Below, in pieces: positions 38,201 through 50,668 of a stretch of DNA of 64,000 nucleotides. The stretch comes from Acanthochromis polyacanthus. Taxonomy: Eukaryota > Chordata > Actinopteri > Pomacentridae. Position 1 is the first letter of the stretch. The number at the start of each line of letters is the position of its first letter. A program made the translations under genes and the position numbers. The stretch is taken from the NCBI RefSeq assembly GCF_021347895.1, contig NC_067126.1, positions 32,934,482 through 32,998,481 on the forward strand. The letters are read 5' to 3'. The notes under the pieces are model-generated. The model did not search any database. It was not told the origin of the DNA and saw only the letters and a program-made list of their open reading frames with translations.

Positions 38201-41200
38201 ATAAAAGAGTCTTTTGTAGCATTTTTTGTATTACTTTATCTCTGAATTTTTGTCAGTTGGCAGTAGGTGTTGCTAGACATGCAAGTTACTGAACTGTAAC
38301 CACTGTACTTCACACTATGCTTTCAGGATGTGGAGACATGTACACATAACATAATTTAGGGGATTCTCTCCTCAAAAAAGGCTTTGATCTTAAAGGAAAG
38401 AGGGGCTTATGCAAATATATACTTTGAGCAGTTAGGTAGACCTCACATTGCAAAAGATTTGTTGAATCACACCCACGAGGCTTACAATTCCAGCATTACA
38501 GCCCCACTCTCTCTATACAATTCCTCCACTAATCAGACCTGCCCTGCCTTAAAAGCCGCTGCAATCTGCATCTAAACTTGCCTTTATTTCAAAAAAAAAA
38601 AAAAAAAAAAAAAAACAGTTCTAAAAAACATGGATTTAGAAACTTTGGCAATATCACATACTGCAGTACAGCTGTTGCCAGCAAGTCCCACAGGCTACAA
38701 CTTTTTCTTTTCATCAAATATGTCAAGAGGAGGAGAGGGAAAAAATCCATCTTGACACAACAACCCTAGTGTGTGCTCCAGCAGTCTCAACAGAGCAAAA
38801 CATCACTTAAAAATAAGCCAGTCGTACATCAACATATGGGAAGGAGCTTTCAAGGGACTTCACCGCTCAGCAAAGTGCCACGACCTTCCTCGCCAAGGTT
38901 AAAACGGCACTGTAGCCTCACAGATAATCTATCTACTGGAGCACAGACCACACATTAGCCAGAGCCGGGCTGGAGTACAGACCAGACAGCTCTGCAACAG
39001 CAGGGATAAACACTCATTCTAGTGTCATTTAAACATTTTGGAGCAATTTAAGGTATCTATTAATATTGTTTTGGTTGTATTTGATAGCATCAAAAGACTG
39101 ATGCTATCAATGAATTGATCTGACAACAAGTATTACAGCAAAAGCCCGGTAAAACATCTTCCCTTTTACCACAGAACTTCACTGTAGTCCTAAATCAAAC
39201 ATAAAAAGCCTCATTCTTGCACTACTGATGTTCCTTCTGTACAATGAGCACAGGTACTATAGATTATTTTGAGAATTCAGTCCCAGTGTCCAAATGTTGG
39301 ACTCTTAAATGAATCCCTTATTTGTTTTTGAATGAACACGATCAATAGTCATCCTTTAATACAATGCAAAGTTCCATTGCAAATATCTCTTGGAAGTTAA
39401 TGTTCAACTGAAATTCAGTTCATTTTGTCCACTACAACTCTGTACATTTCATGTCCTGCTTTCTAATTTGAGACTGAATCCAAATCTAAATGGGATAAAT
39501 GTTACATTCCTGTTCCATGATAGCACGCCCAGTTTTGTATTAATGTATACAGATTGTCTATCAGTGTAGTCCTTTCACCCTGCTTTGCCAACAGCTGATC
39601 TCATGGCAGCCTCAGAACACATTCTCTAGTCTGAAACACTGTCATGGAGCAAAATTTCTGGAGTGACAGATTTAAGGAAATGACTTTCTTTTTCTCCCCT
39701 TCACTGCTTTCATTTAGGTGTCCCCAAAAAAAGAATCAAAGAATACGATATATCAGGAACTTCTCAAACCAGCCATGCAATATAATCCACTTCTCCGTTA
39801 CTGATTCTTGGAGATGGGGTGGGGGCTGGTGGTGGTTTCCTCGAGTCCACTGCCACACATTATCTCCTGAATACTGTTTTATTGTTGGCATTTAAACTCA
39901 GCTCAGCAAGTTTAATTCCGATGAAGAATACAATGGCAATGATATTGTATCGTATTTTATGTCATTCATATATCTACAACATGATTATCTTCACATGTAG
40001 CTGTGGCTTTGGGCTGAGGTGAAACATTAAACGGCATATTGACATTACAAAGCTGTAAAAAGCAGAACAATTAGTGCTTTTCTCATTGATATGCACAGAC
40101 ATGCGGCCATGTTGTATAACATCCCAATACTTCAGATTCAGGTGTATTTATTATATTGACATTTTTCATAACTTTAAGCTTTTTAAAAATAGAATGCGGT
40201 TATTGTGACCTGTGTGAGAGAGAAAAGCTTTCTGGAAACAGTTGTGAAAACAAAAATGTTCCTCAAGGAACTGTTTTAGCAGCGCTTTGGGACAGCCTTC
40301 CTCCTTGTGTAACTCATTGGATCTGCACTGAGCCAAATCTTATGCAGATGGGGGTTTTATTTACTTTTGGCTGGTATGGTAGGAAGTATGATTTTCAAAC
40401 AAAGCTGCCTATGAGCCTGAGCAAGTTAACAGCAGTGGGGGAATTATTTCTCGGTAATGGTCTTGTATCAGTGCTGAGTGTGAAACTAAGAGGCCTGGCC
40501 TAGCTTAACCCCACTGTACTAACCTGAAACCCATTCTCTACTCGTCCACGGCTAACAGAAGGATACATAAGTTTACTCTGCATCGAGCTACGGAACTAAA
40601 CTGTGTTTGACCTGCATGCAGAGAAGCAGATCCTCCTCACATTAGCATATTAATAACAAAACAGCAGCGGATTCAATACATGCTAATGTTATGTCAACTG
40701 TGTTAACAATGCACCAACATGTTGGCAATGTAAAGCTGACTTTTAATAGGAGAGGTTTATTGATGCACTCCGAGATTTATTAACATCTAGCCAAGCTGTC
40801 ATCAGTCGCAATTACATCATGTCACTCTGTAATCAAATGGAGTGTCAGTCAGATCAGTTAGCATATTATCACTGCTAATGAAGCCCTACAAAGATATTTA
40901 AATTATCCTTCTCCTTGCTGGGATGGGCTCGATTTTTACTCAGCATACCTGCCATTTAAGAGGAGGATTTCACGTTTGACTTTATCGAACCACTGACTGC
41001 AAATACAACGTACAAGGTGTCTTTGAATGTTATCCTTCAGCAGGGGTATCTTCTAATGTGCCGCTTCTGAATGTTCACTCACGGGCAGCAAGCTGAGGGA
41101 ATTTATTTATGTAATAGCTCTGCACATTACAGATTAAATAGTTGATCTCTATCTATTTTGCATATACTCATTTGCTTGTATGTTTTAATCTCATTTAACT

Positions 41201-44200
41201 GTAGAAGCAAGTCATGTCTCTCAAGCGTCTGTTGTCTTCAGCTGCTCAGAACACCTTCTTTTCCAAACTCCTCTATTTTTAAAATCGCTTAAAAAGTCAC
41301 ACTTCTGTAAATTCTGTGACTGATTCGGTGCTAATGTCAAAACTTCAAAGTTCCTCCTGCTCCCCATTCCCCATGCACAGAAAATGTTGCAGTGAATTAC
41401 TCCTTCAAAGTTAGACACGTGAACACGGTTTTTGTACAAGAGTGTTATGTTTATTATCCTACTTTGAGATCTCACCTCACCTCTGCCTTGCACTTGAGCC
41501 TAGTTCACAAACACTCAGCTATAACTGCCAAAAAAGAGCAAGTTTCTTCACACTTTCTCATACCTTTAGAAATATTTGATGAGTTAGTGATGTTCTCTGA
41601 GTACTAAGTGTGTTTGAATACTTTCACAGCGAGAGTGTCTTTCACAAACTAATATGTCACAGCTCGACTTATGACTCAGGTTGTTATACAGTGTCCATGT
41701 TCCTGTGCATATCAGCAAAGGTAGGCCACCTCTCAGAAGTATTCCTCCGTGTACCTGACCAAAGAGACCCACAGCATATGTGCTCTGCCATCTGCTGAGT
41801 CCCATGGTTCCCCCTGACAAACTTTTTATGGATTCGCACTTGAAGTCACACTCGGTCCTAATGAGATCAACATTCCTTGTGTCAGTGCTGCTGCTTCTTC
41901 CTTGTCACATTAATTTACTAACAAAAGCAGTCTAAATTTCATGGGTTTGAGGCAAAGAAGCGATGGGAAACCAAAAGCAGCATGGGCTACATGTGAGAAA
42001 CATGGAGGAAAAGAAGCAAGACTCTGATTTTTGCAGCTAATTTGATAAAAGTGGTGTTTTTTTTTTTATAATGAACTGATCGTGCTTCTTTTTATTCTTC
42101 TTAGATAGTTTGAAGACTATGTCCGATGTTCAACAGAAGCATAGAATAAGACCCATTGCTCCCTTTAAAATTTTATCTGCCATCCTCTTTTATTAGTCAC
42201 CAAATGCTTTTTGATTACATATTTGCTCTTGTGCAAGCATTTAACAGATATACTTTTCTTTGTCATCAATTATCATAACTATTTGACATAATCCAGATTA
42301 ATTCAGCACATTTGTTTGGGGAAAAAAAGGTAAATCTACATAGAAACAAGTGGAATTAATACATTTTTTGCTTCTCTTACTGTGACCTGAAATGGCTCAG
42401 CTGACATTAGTTTAGGTGAGCTGAACCCAAGCAAAAAGCCATCCAAGCCTGTCCAGAGCTAATCTTCCAGATGGGCTACTGCATCGGCCTTCAGAGCCGC
42501 ACACAGAATACTGCACTAAATTCAAATTCAAAAGCACACCTTTGCTCATTTATGTTATTATAAAAAACAGCATCCGTACAACTCCTTTAGAGCTTCAAGG
42601 TGATGGGCACAAACAGTTCTCAATGCATGTTTTTTTTTTCCCTGATAAAGATGTGGTAGCAAATCTGAGCCAAGAGATTTCAGCTGGCTTTTGTGTGAAT
42701 GCAGGCAAATTAATGGCCCTAACTACTGCAATGCCTCAAGAGGTTTGCATCAACGGGCTACCTATGAGTGAGTGAACGAATGCATAAAAAGAAGAATTAA
42801 TGAATGAGCATCACACAAGGAAATGATACACCGCGAGGGGCTCATTAGAGCTGACCCTAAACAGAGTAAGTTAGCTCACAACGTTCACTTCCTTATTAAA
42901 AATAAATCAATAGGTTAGATTGAAAGCTTTCTGTAGATCACTGTTCCAACAGTGAAGCAGAAACAAAACGCTTATTACATTATCTATATACATTAAGCGG
43001 TTGTGATGTCTGAAAACACAGGACATTAACTGAATGTCAACAAATGTTAGCTCATGTTCTGTGCTTTCAGACATCCCATGCATACATGCTGGTAATTTGA
43101 ATGTAATATGCTTTCACTGTTTCTGCTTCATCCCTTCCTATTCTCTGCAGCTCACTGAGACATGCCCTCTAACTGATGGATAATCAGAATTCGACTAGAA
43201 ACCCACATGTAAAGATAAGATCATGTTCTGAGGGAACTACGGGGGAAAAAGAATAGCATTCAATGCATACGAACACCAGCGTGGATCTATAAATCTGTGT
43301 ATTCCACACAGTCTTTCCTTTACACTTTTAATAAAGTCTCTGGGGCGTATTTGTGTACAGAATATCCAAGTTTCTCGCTCAAGTTAGAACTTGCATCAAT
43401 CAAAATTGAATGACAGTATTCCTATCACATTTTGGGTCATGTCAGAAGTCATAATGAAAGGCATGTTCGTGTTTTAAATAACAGGGGGATGCTGATACAG
43501 AAGGGTATATGTCCTTGGGTGAATGAGGACAGGTTCAAGAGGAAATGAATTCTCACTGACATAAAACAGTCTACAATAAAAGCAGCGCAGTACAATGGTA
43601 TGATGGTATTCTTCATCCTCAGGAGAGTCAGCGTGAAGGGAAAAAGGACGGGAATAAAGATGTTGGAACAGTTTCATACTCCTAGCAAATGTGTCAGTAT
43701 TTTTTTTTTCTTGAATATGTCAAGATATTCCACTGCAACATGCCATGTGCAAGGCAGTGTGCATGATAAAACAGCCAAGTGTTGACTCAACGGTATGGTG
43801 TTTCATATTGAAATATTTTTAAATGTACTATAAAAAATCCCTTTGAAGGAAGGAAATATAAATGCATAACTGCCCTCTTTCGCTGCAGAAAAAACATTTT
43901 AAGGGGGCTTTGAAGAAACTGTTGTGGAGAAATAGGTTTTCTAAGACAATATATTTTGTTTTCCAGCGCACTCGTCCCAATCCCTGGCTATAATGTGACA
44001 TTTGAACATAAAACTGTCTCTGAAGCTCCCTCTCCTTTGGATTCAAATGAAAAATCGGGGTAATCTTATACAGAGAAGATGCCTACACAAGTTAAAAGTG
44101 ATTGCATTTCACTTGAACCGAACACTTTTTGGATGAATAATTTAACTATTAACTAGTAGCCAGGAGTTCTGTCTGTCAGTTTCAGTCATTAAGCAAAAAC

Positions 44201-47200
44201 GTCAAATACTTTATGCCTCCAACTTGTCAGAACTGAAGAATTGCTCATTTTCTTTGTCATATATGATAGCAAACTTGTCAATTTTGGACTGCTTGGACAA
44301 CACTGTATGCGGCAAATGAGGCAAACAAAGTGAGCATATCACATTTGGCCCTCGGAAACTGCAATACGCAAGCAATCTCGTACATATAAAACAAGCAAAA
44401 GACTAGATTCGCCCTTGTATACATCTTTGCCAAGAAGATAAATACACAACCAAAAAGTACAATATGTTTGACCTTGGGGTTAATAGCAATGGAATATTTA
44501 TGTGCATTGTACCCTTCTGGAAGGTGCACCAATATCATTAGAGTTAAGATTAATGCATGGATTTCCCTAACACCATGTGCAGCACATTTAGGAATGACAA
44601 GCACAGCATAATCAGCATATGTAGCACCATGTCTGGCTTTGATAGTTATTGAGGAGTACGTAATAGAAAGCCAACTGGAGGCACGAGAAGTCCAGTGTAG
44701 ATATTCGATCCATGTGGGAAGCACGCCCTGAAGCCCCTGAGAATGAGGAGTGAGCAGTCAAGCCACTCTCGGCTTGCATCGGTTTGCTAAGTGGAGCATG
44801 GCAGATGACTGTAGTACAGGTAGCAGCTGGTGGCTGTTTAGAGACCTGGAAGGCCCTGAGACTTGCACTGATCATTACCTTTCACTCAGCATTTACGGTT
44901 TAGTATACGGACAGTAGCCGCTATACCTTGTTACGGCGCAAGTGCCCTCGAGTCAGCGGACTGCTTAACTGAGAGGAAAGGGAGAGGACAATGCTCAGCT
45001 GCACAATACACAGCTCCCCACGGCGACTTGCTGAAACACGCCACACTGAGCCATCCTCAGAAGCAGTGTAAAGGCAAACATCCTCTCCAGTTGCACATCA
45101 TGTCTAGTCAGACGTTGTCAACAAGACAGAAGTGGCAGACATGTGGCTAAAGATAGATCCAACGACAGCAAGGCGGCATTCGAGGGGGCTTTGTTTCATG
45201 ATGGCTAGGTTTTGACAGGCCGATGAGGTGTCGGGTAAAAGTACCAGCTATACGTCACAGCCCAAAGACAAAAATCTGATCCTAAAGACAATGGGAAAAA
45301 AACAAGCATTGATCCTTAAGATTTTTATTTTTCTGGAAAATCATAAACTGCAGACGGCCGGAAAAAAAGACAGCGAAATTGTGTGAACAGTTCCCACAAA
45401 TAAATAAATAAACAGAATCCGACAAGGTAGTCAGATATCAAGCAAACGATATGTGCCAAAAATGTCTGAGAAAGAAGTCGTCTGAGGCTGGGCTTGCAGA
45501 ACAATGTAACTCTGAGAACATTTTATAATTTGGGATTTGATAGAGAGAAAAATGCGACAGAAAGTCTCACATTTTATCCAAGCAAACACCCTTCAACTAC
45601 CTTCAACTTCAATTTTAAGACATGAATAAGTCCACTTTGAGCTTGGGAGAATGATGTCGACGGTATCAATGGAGTTTGGTTGAAAGAGATTAGAATAAAT
45701 TCTAACCTATTGAAAGACTTCTATTTTTGTACCCCATCAGGCAGGAAGAATGTGTAGGCTACACTAGTCAAAAAAAAGATCAGTAACTACTGGAAATGTG
45801 TTTATGCCAGCTTTTTTAAATGAGGAATGAAAAAGCTCTTTTTTAGTGGCTCCACGTTAGAATTTAATTGGACAGTTGTTGACAGGAACTAATAGATCTA
45901 AAAGACATCGATTGCATCTCTTTTTTTGACAACATTCTTTCACATTTTCAAATGATTGTTAAACCGTTAAGCATCCAAGGCCAGGCCATCTCAGGAGACT
46001 CGCTTCAATCCATTCCCTGTTTTCACAGAAGGTTTATCTCGAATGAACTTGACAAACATTAATTCTTCCTGGCTGTGTGTGCAACATCTTTCCTTTGGTA
46101 ACCTATATGACAACAGCTGTGTGTCAGAGATATAAACAAGGCACATCGGGCCTGCAGTGTTTGACCAAGCTTCAATAACCCAGTGCCTTTTTCATGTGGG
46201 TTTGTTTACATCCTTAGTTATGTATGAATTCAGGAAATTACACTTTTTCCTACTGAAGAAACAAGCTTTGTTGCCATGCAGCGTAGAATCTAGGGAGATT
46301 TTAACCGAAAACAACTGATATTATTCACATATGCACTTGAAATTAGCAAAACAAACAGCATTGTAAATAACTGCCAACTACAATCCCTTTCTGTTTTTAA
46401 AAATATGTAGGCTGTATTAAAATTTCAGCAACTGGGGTTATGAGCAACAAAAAGTTGGACGTAAACCCTGCTGGAGGCCACAAACAAAATAAACAAAGTT
46501 TGGGTCACAAACAGGATTAGGGTTTAGAAATATTATCCAGAGAGTACTTTTGGTGTTTAAAAAAACAGTAACCCTGAAGACATGAGTTCCCCTCTTTCCT
46601 AAAGAAACACAAACACATCAAAATGCATCAAAATCTGAGAATGCAGTATTTGTTGCATCCATTATCATTTCCAGACTAGCAGAAGACAATAACTATTGGA
46701 CTGTTGATTGGACAAAATAAACTCATTTTAGCATTTTATGAAGATGAAGGTGATTCGAGTGTTGAATTTCAACAAACCATATGGCCTATATACAACTGAC
46801 TACTGAATTCTGTAAACAGCACGTGGTAACAGTAAAACAAAGACAGTATGTATACAAAAAACTAAGAAAACCAACTCAAAGGAGTGTCAGTATAATGAAG
46901 TCCGGCTTCAGGATGACACACTTCTGTCAGGAGGTCAACGCAAACTACACATCTGCTCCACAGTGAAAGAATTCTAAGCTCCTGAAAATCAATATATATA
47001 GCCCCTCAGTAACATTAAATATTCATGACTACAAAATCTGAAGTTAAAGTCAGGGGGAAGAAATCTTAGTAATCAATTATTTAGAGTTTGACACTCAAAA
47101 ACTCATACTTATTAGTCTGCCTCAGGAACTTTAATGCATGACTATTGTGTCATATAGCATTAAACTGTACAGGTGTACCTTATCTATGTACAGATTTTTT

Positions 47201-50200
47201 TTTAAATCATCAAAAAAAATCCCTTTAAATTTTTTCTCTGATGTGCTATGAGTGCGCTGTTGTTCTGCTCCCAATGCTGCAAGCCTAAAACACTAACAGG
47301 ACACGATGTTTCCTCCAGCTCTCAGAGGGAACACCCGCCGAGAGAGCCCATCATGAGGCCATTTTGGCATTCGTAAGCATGATTGATGACACTGGGATGC
47401 AGACAGCGTTTGAGAAATCCCCTCCGCCGAGAGAAAACTGATGATTGTTTGGATTTTTTTTCTCCCTGATAGTGCCCCCCTCTGCCGCTCAGTAGGGCAC
47501 GTTCACGTTACATTAGATTGCAGGATGCAGACTCAAATATTGGCCCTACCATACACAAACACAAAATATATAACTCAGTCTCAGAAGTCCAATTATCTGC
47601 AATTTTATCACAAATATTTTCACGTTCGCAGAGTGAAATGTAGGCGGTAAACACGCCGCAGAGCCTACCGAAAAGCTTTGATCCCTCTCGGAACGTTGCT
47701 CCCGGATCTATTTCCACACGTGTGACTGACAGGACGGTCACAATAATCTCACAATACATCACAGCAGTAGTGAAGTACGCTGCAGGGGCTAACAAAGTCA
47801 CTTGGCCATTCCTGCTGCAGGCACTCCCATTCTGCCCTTTTTAATCCTCTCCATCCCATTACATGACAGTAGAGAACCTGTGCACATTACACGCTTCAGC
47901 AGGGATCATTTGCCTCATTGTGCAGGCAGCCAAAGATCACATAAAATATCAGCACCGTTATTTGTGTCCCACCTCCATCTCCTGACTGGCAGTAAACAGA
48001 GCCGGACGTCAAGTGATAGCATAGAATATGACATGCTAAGAAGTTCCATTGAATCCAGAAGTCTGCGGCATGACTCACTTTCCATATCTTGTCTCAGACG
48101 TTGGGTAATCCACTGAGTGGAAACTGAGACAGCAGGGGCAAGACTGAGTGCAGCTCTGATCCTTAACAAGAGCAATGAAGAAGAGGATTTAAGAGACAAA
48201 AATATAATGAATTTGTTTCTAGTCGCATAAGTAAAGTCTGCAGTGGGGAGGGAGATTGGCATTTTTAGATGAGGAGACACTCAAGGGACTTTTGGAGCAA
48301 ACCACAAGTTCATCCTCCTGCGGTTTAAAAATGCCTTCACAATGTAGCTGCTGACAGCTCCCAGCCTGGTCCGGTCAGCAGGCAGAAGCCTCGCCTAAGT
48401 CTTTTGGAATTACTGTTCCACCTGAGCCTTTAGGCTTTGGATCATAACAACATTTCTGTCAATAACACCGACTCCAATGCTGTCATTCCACCTGACCTGA
48501 TTCCTCTGTTTCAACAAACACAACAGCAGAAATCTGGGATACTAAGCTTTTCATTTTTAGCTACACATATATAAAAAAAACAACATTTTGTATCTGTGGC
48601 TGAGCATTTTAAGGAGAGCTGAGCACAACACTCTCATAATGTACGATGGCATGATGAGTTACTCATACTGCAGCCAGATATCTTACAGTATGATCATGAA
48701 GTCAAAGGCAACAAGATCTGTGAAAAAAGTAAAATCAGAAGAATATAAAACAAATATATGAGTTCATTAATATTCATTATTATAAATGTGATTAGCAATT
48801 TAACAGCAGTCTAACATGATTAACTTAAACCTCAAGTCCAAAAATGTGGCATATACGGTGCCTGATATGGAGAATGAAGTGTTTTCTGACTAATCTAATG
48901 TCTTACATAGTCTCTAATAGCATCTTACATCAAATGCAGTAGGACCACACATCTATCTGTCACTACAATTTGATGTTCAACGCACTCTCTATCAGACAAT
49001 GACAAGACACCAAACAAGAATTCACAGTATGTTGAAACCATGAAAGCAGCATTTGTACAGGTGGACCAGTAACATGAAGGTTGACAGTTCTTCCCACATT
49101 GTTGAAGAGTTAATAGAGTGTGATGGCAGCTGTAAGGCTGACAGAAACACTAAGCTATACGGGAAGCTTTTGGAGCTACTCAACACCAAGTCCCACAAGG
49201 ATCGACTAATCTACGAGTGCTGCAATATTAACTCCAAAGTGTTGTCGTCACTTAAGACGCTCTCCATCTGCCACTTGGATCCTCCTGTGTCCTCCCCTTG
49301 AACAGCTCCTGAACATATCAGAAGCACACTACATGAATATAATGAACATGGAGTTGACACTAATCTGTGTGTGCAAGGTTCATGTTTTTGGTAGCGTGGC
49401 AGTTAATTCCAAAAGTCCTAAGCGAGTATGCCATGCCCCATACAGTAATTCTGCTTCATTGGAGTCCTTGGATGCCACATTTTTGTATGATAATTCAACG
49501 CAACACCCCAAAAATAAACTATTAAACCGAATCAAATGCTCTATTTTCAAACAATTTAGTGGAAATAGTGCAAAAAAAGTAATGCAAAAATTCAAAAATG
49601 ACATGAACATTTAGAGTTCTAACAATGAAAAGTGGAAGATCAGTGTCTCTCCTTCTGATACTTGAAACAATATTCTGCCTATGCACTGCATGTATTTAGG
49701 TATTCAAATAGCTTTAAAAATGAAGGAATTCAACGTTTTCACTTTAGTCGAGATTTTTGCCTTAGTTTAAATGTTGTTTGCATGAGTGAGAGGCAGTAAG
49801 TCGTGAGCCTGAAGGGCATGTCCATCACTGTGTGAATTTGCTGAGTTGTTGATAATGCCGCGTCTCTCCAGAGGACATGTAAGGTTATGACTCATTCAAA
49901 GACCAGATCAAAAGACGTTTATTCAGGGTGACATCGTTCAGAGATGAGAGAGATTGCATTTTTCACTCATTTGAGAGATTAGTTGTGATGTCAGAGACAT
50001 GGATCCAAACGGATTTCATCAGTTAGTTATTCAACCCGTCTCTGAACAGGTGTGTCTGTTATCAAATATGCGGCCTTTAACGTGTGCCAGATTTGCTGCT
50101 TTATAGAAGGAATCATTGGCTCTGAACAACCTGGAGACAACTCAACAGAGGGCAATATGCATTAAAAAAAACAACAACAAAAAAACACCTTCTGTATTGA

Positions 50201-50637
50201 ATTATGTGATTTGATACTAAAATATGATATTAAATTAACATGCATCTTGATCCGCATCCAGAAAACTGTATTTTAAATAACCATATCCTTTAGTCCAGTT
50301 CAACTAAAGCTTATTGAATTAGTAGTTTGTATGCATGTGGAGGGACACTTGGTCGTACCTTATTCTGTGAGATGTTTAAGATCATTCTTTATACAAAACA
50401 GACACTTTGACATGTGATTCGATGTTAAAAAGTGATATTAAATGTATACATATCCACATCTACATACAGAAAATTGCATTTTTAATAAAATCCTGCAGTC
50501 GAGTTCAACTAAACCTAATTAAATCAGTAGTTTGTATGCATGTGGAAATGTTCTTGATCGTACCTTACTCTGTGAGGTGTTTAAGATAATTGCTCACTAG
50601 GGCTGTGACTGAAAACATGTGTGGCTCCTGGTTATAA

Positions 50638-50668
<31 letters not shown>

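Noticed and set aside
44278..44724. 148-codon minus-strand frame with hydrophobic stretches
   Set aside because: No domain, no promoter or splice context, composition like the surrounding intron; a frame this long is expected by chance in 64 kb.
49053..49301. 82-codon frame containing [20 protein letters not shown]
   Set aside because: Looks protein-like by eye, but no family was recognised and there is no exon context.
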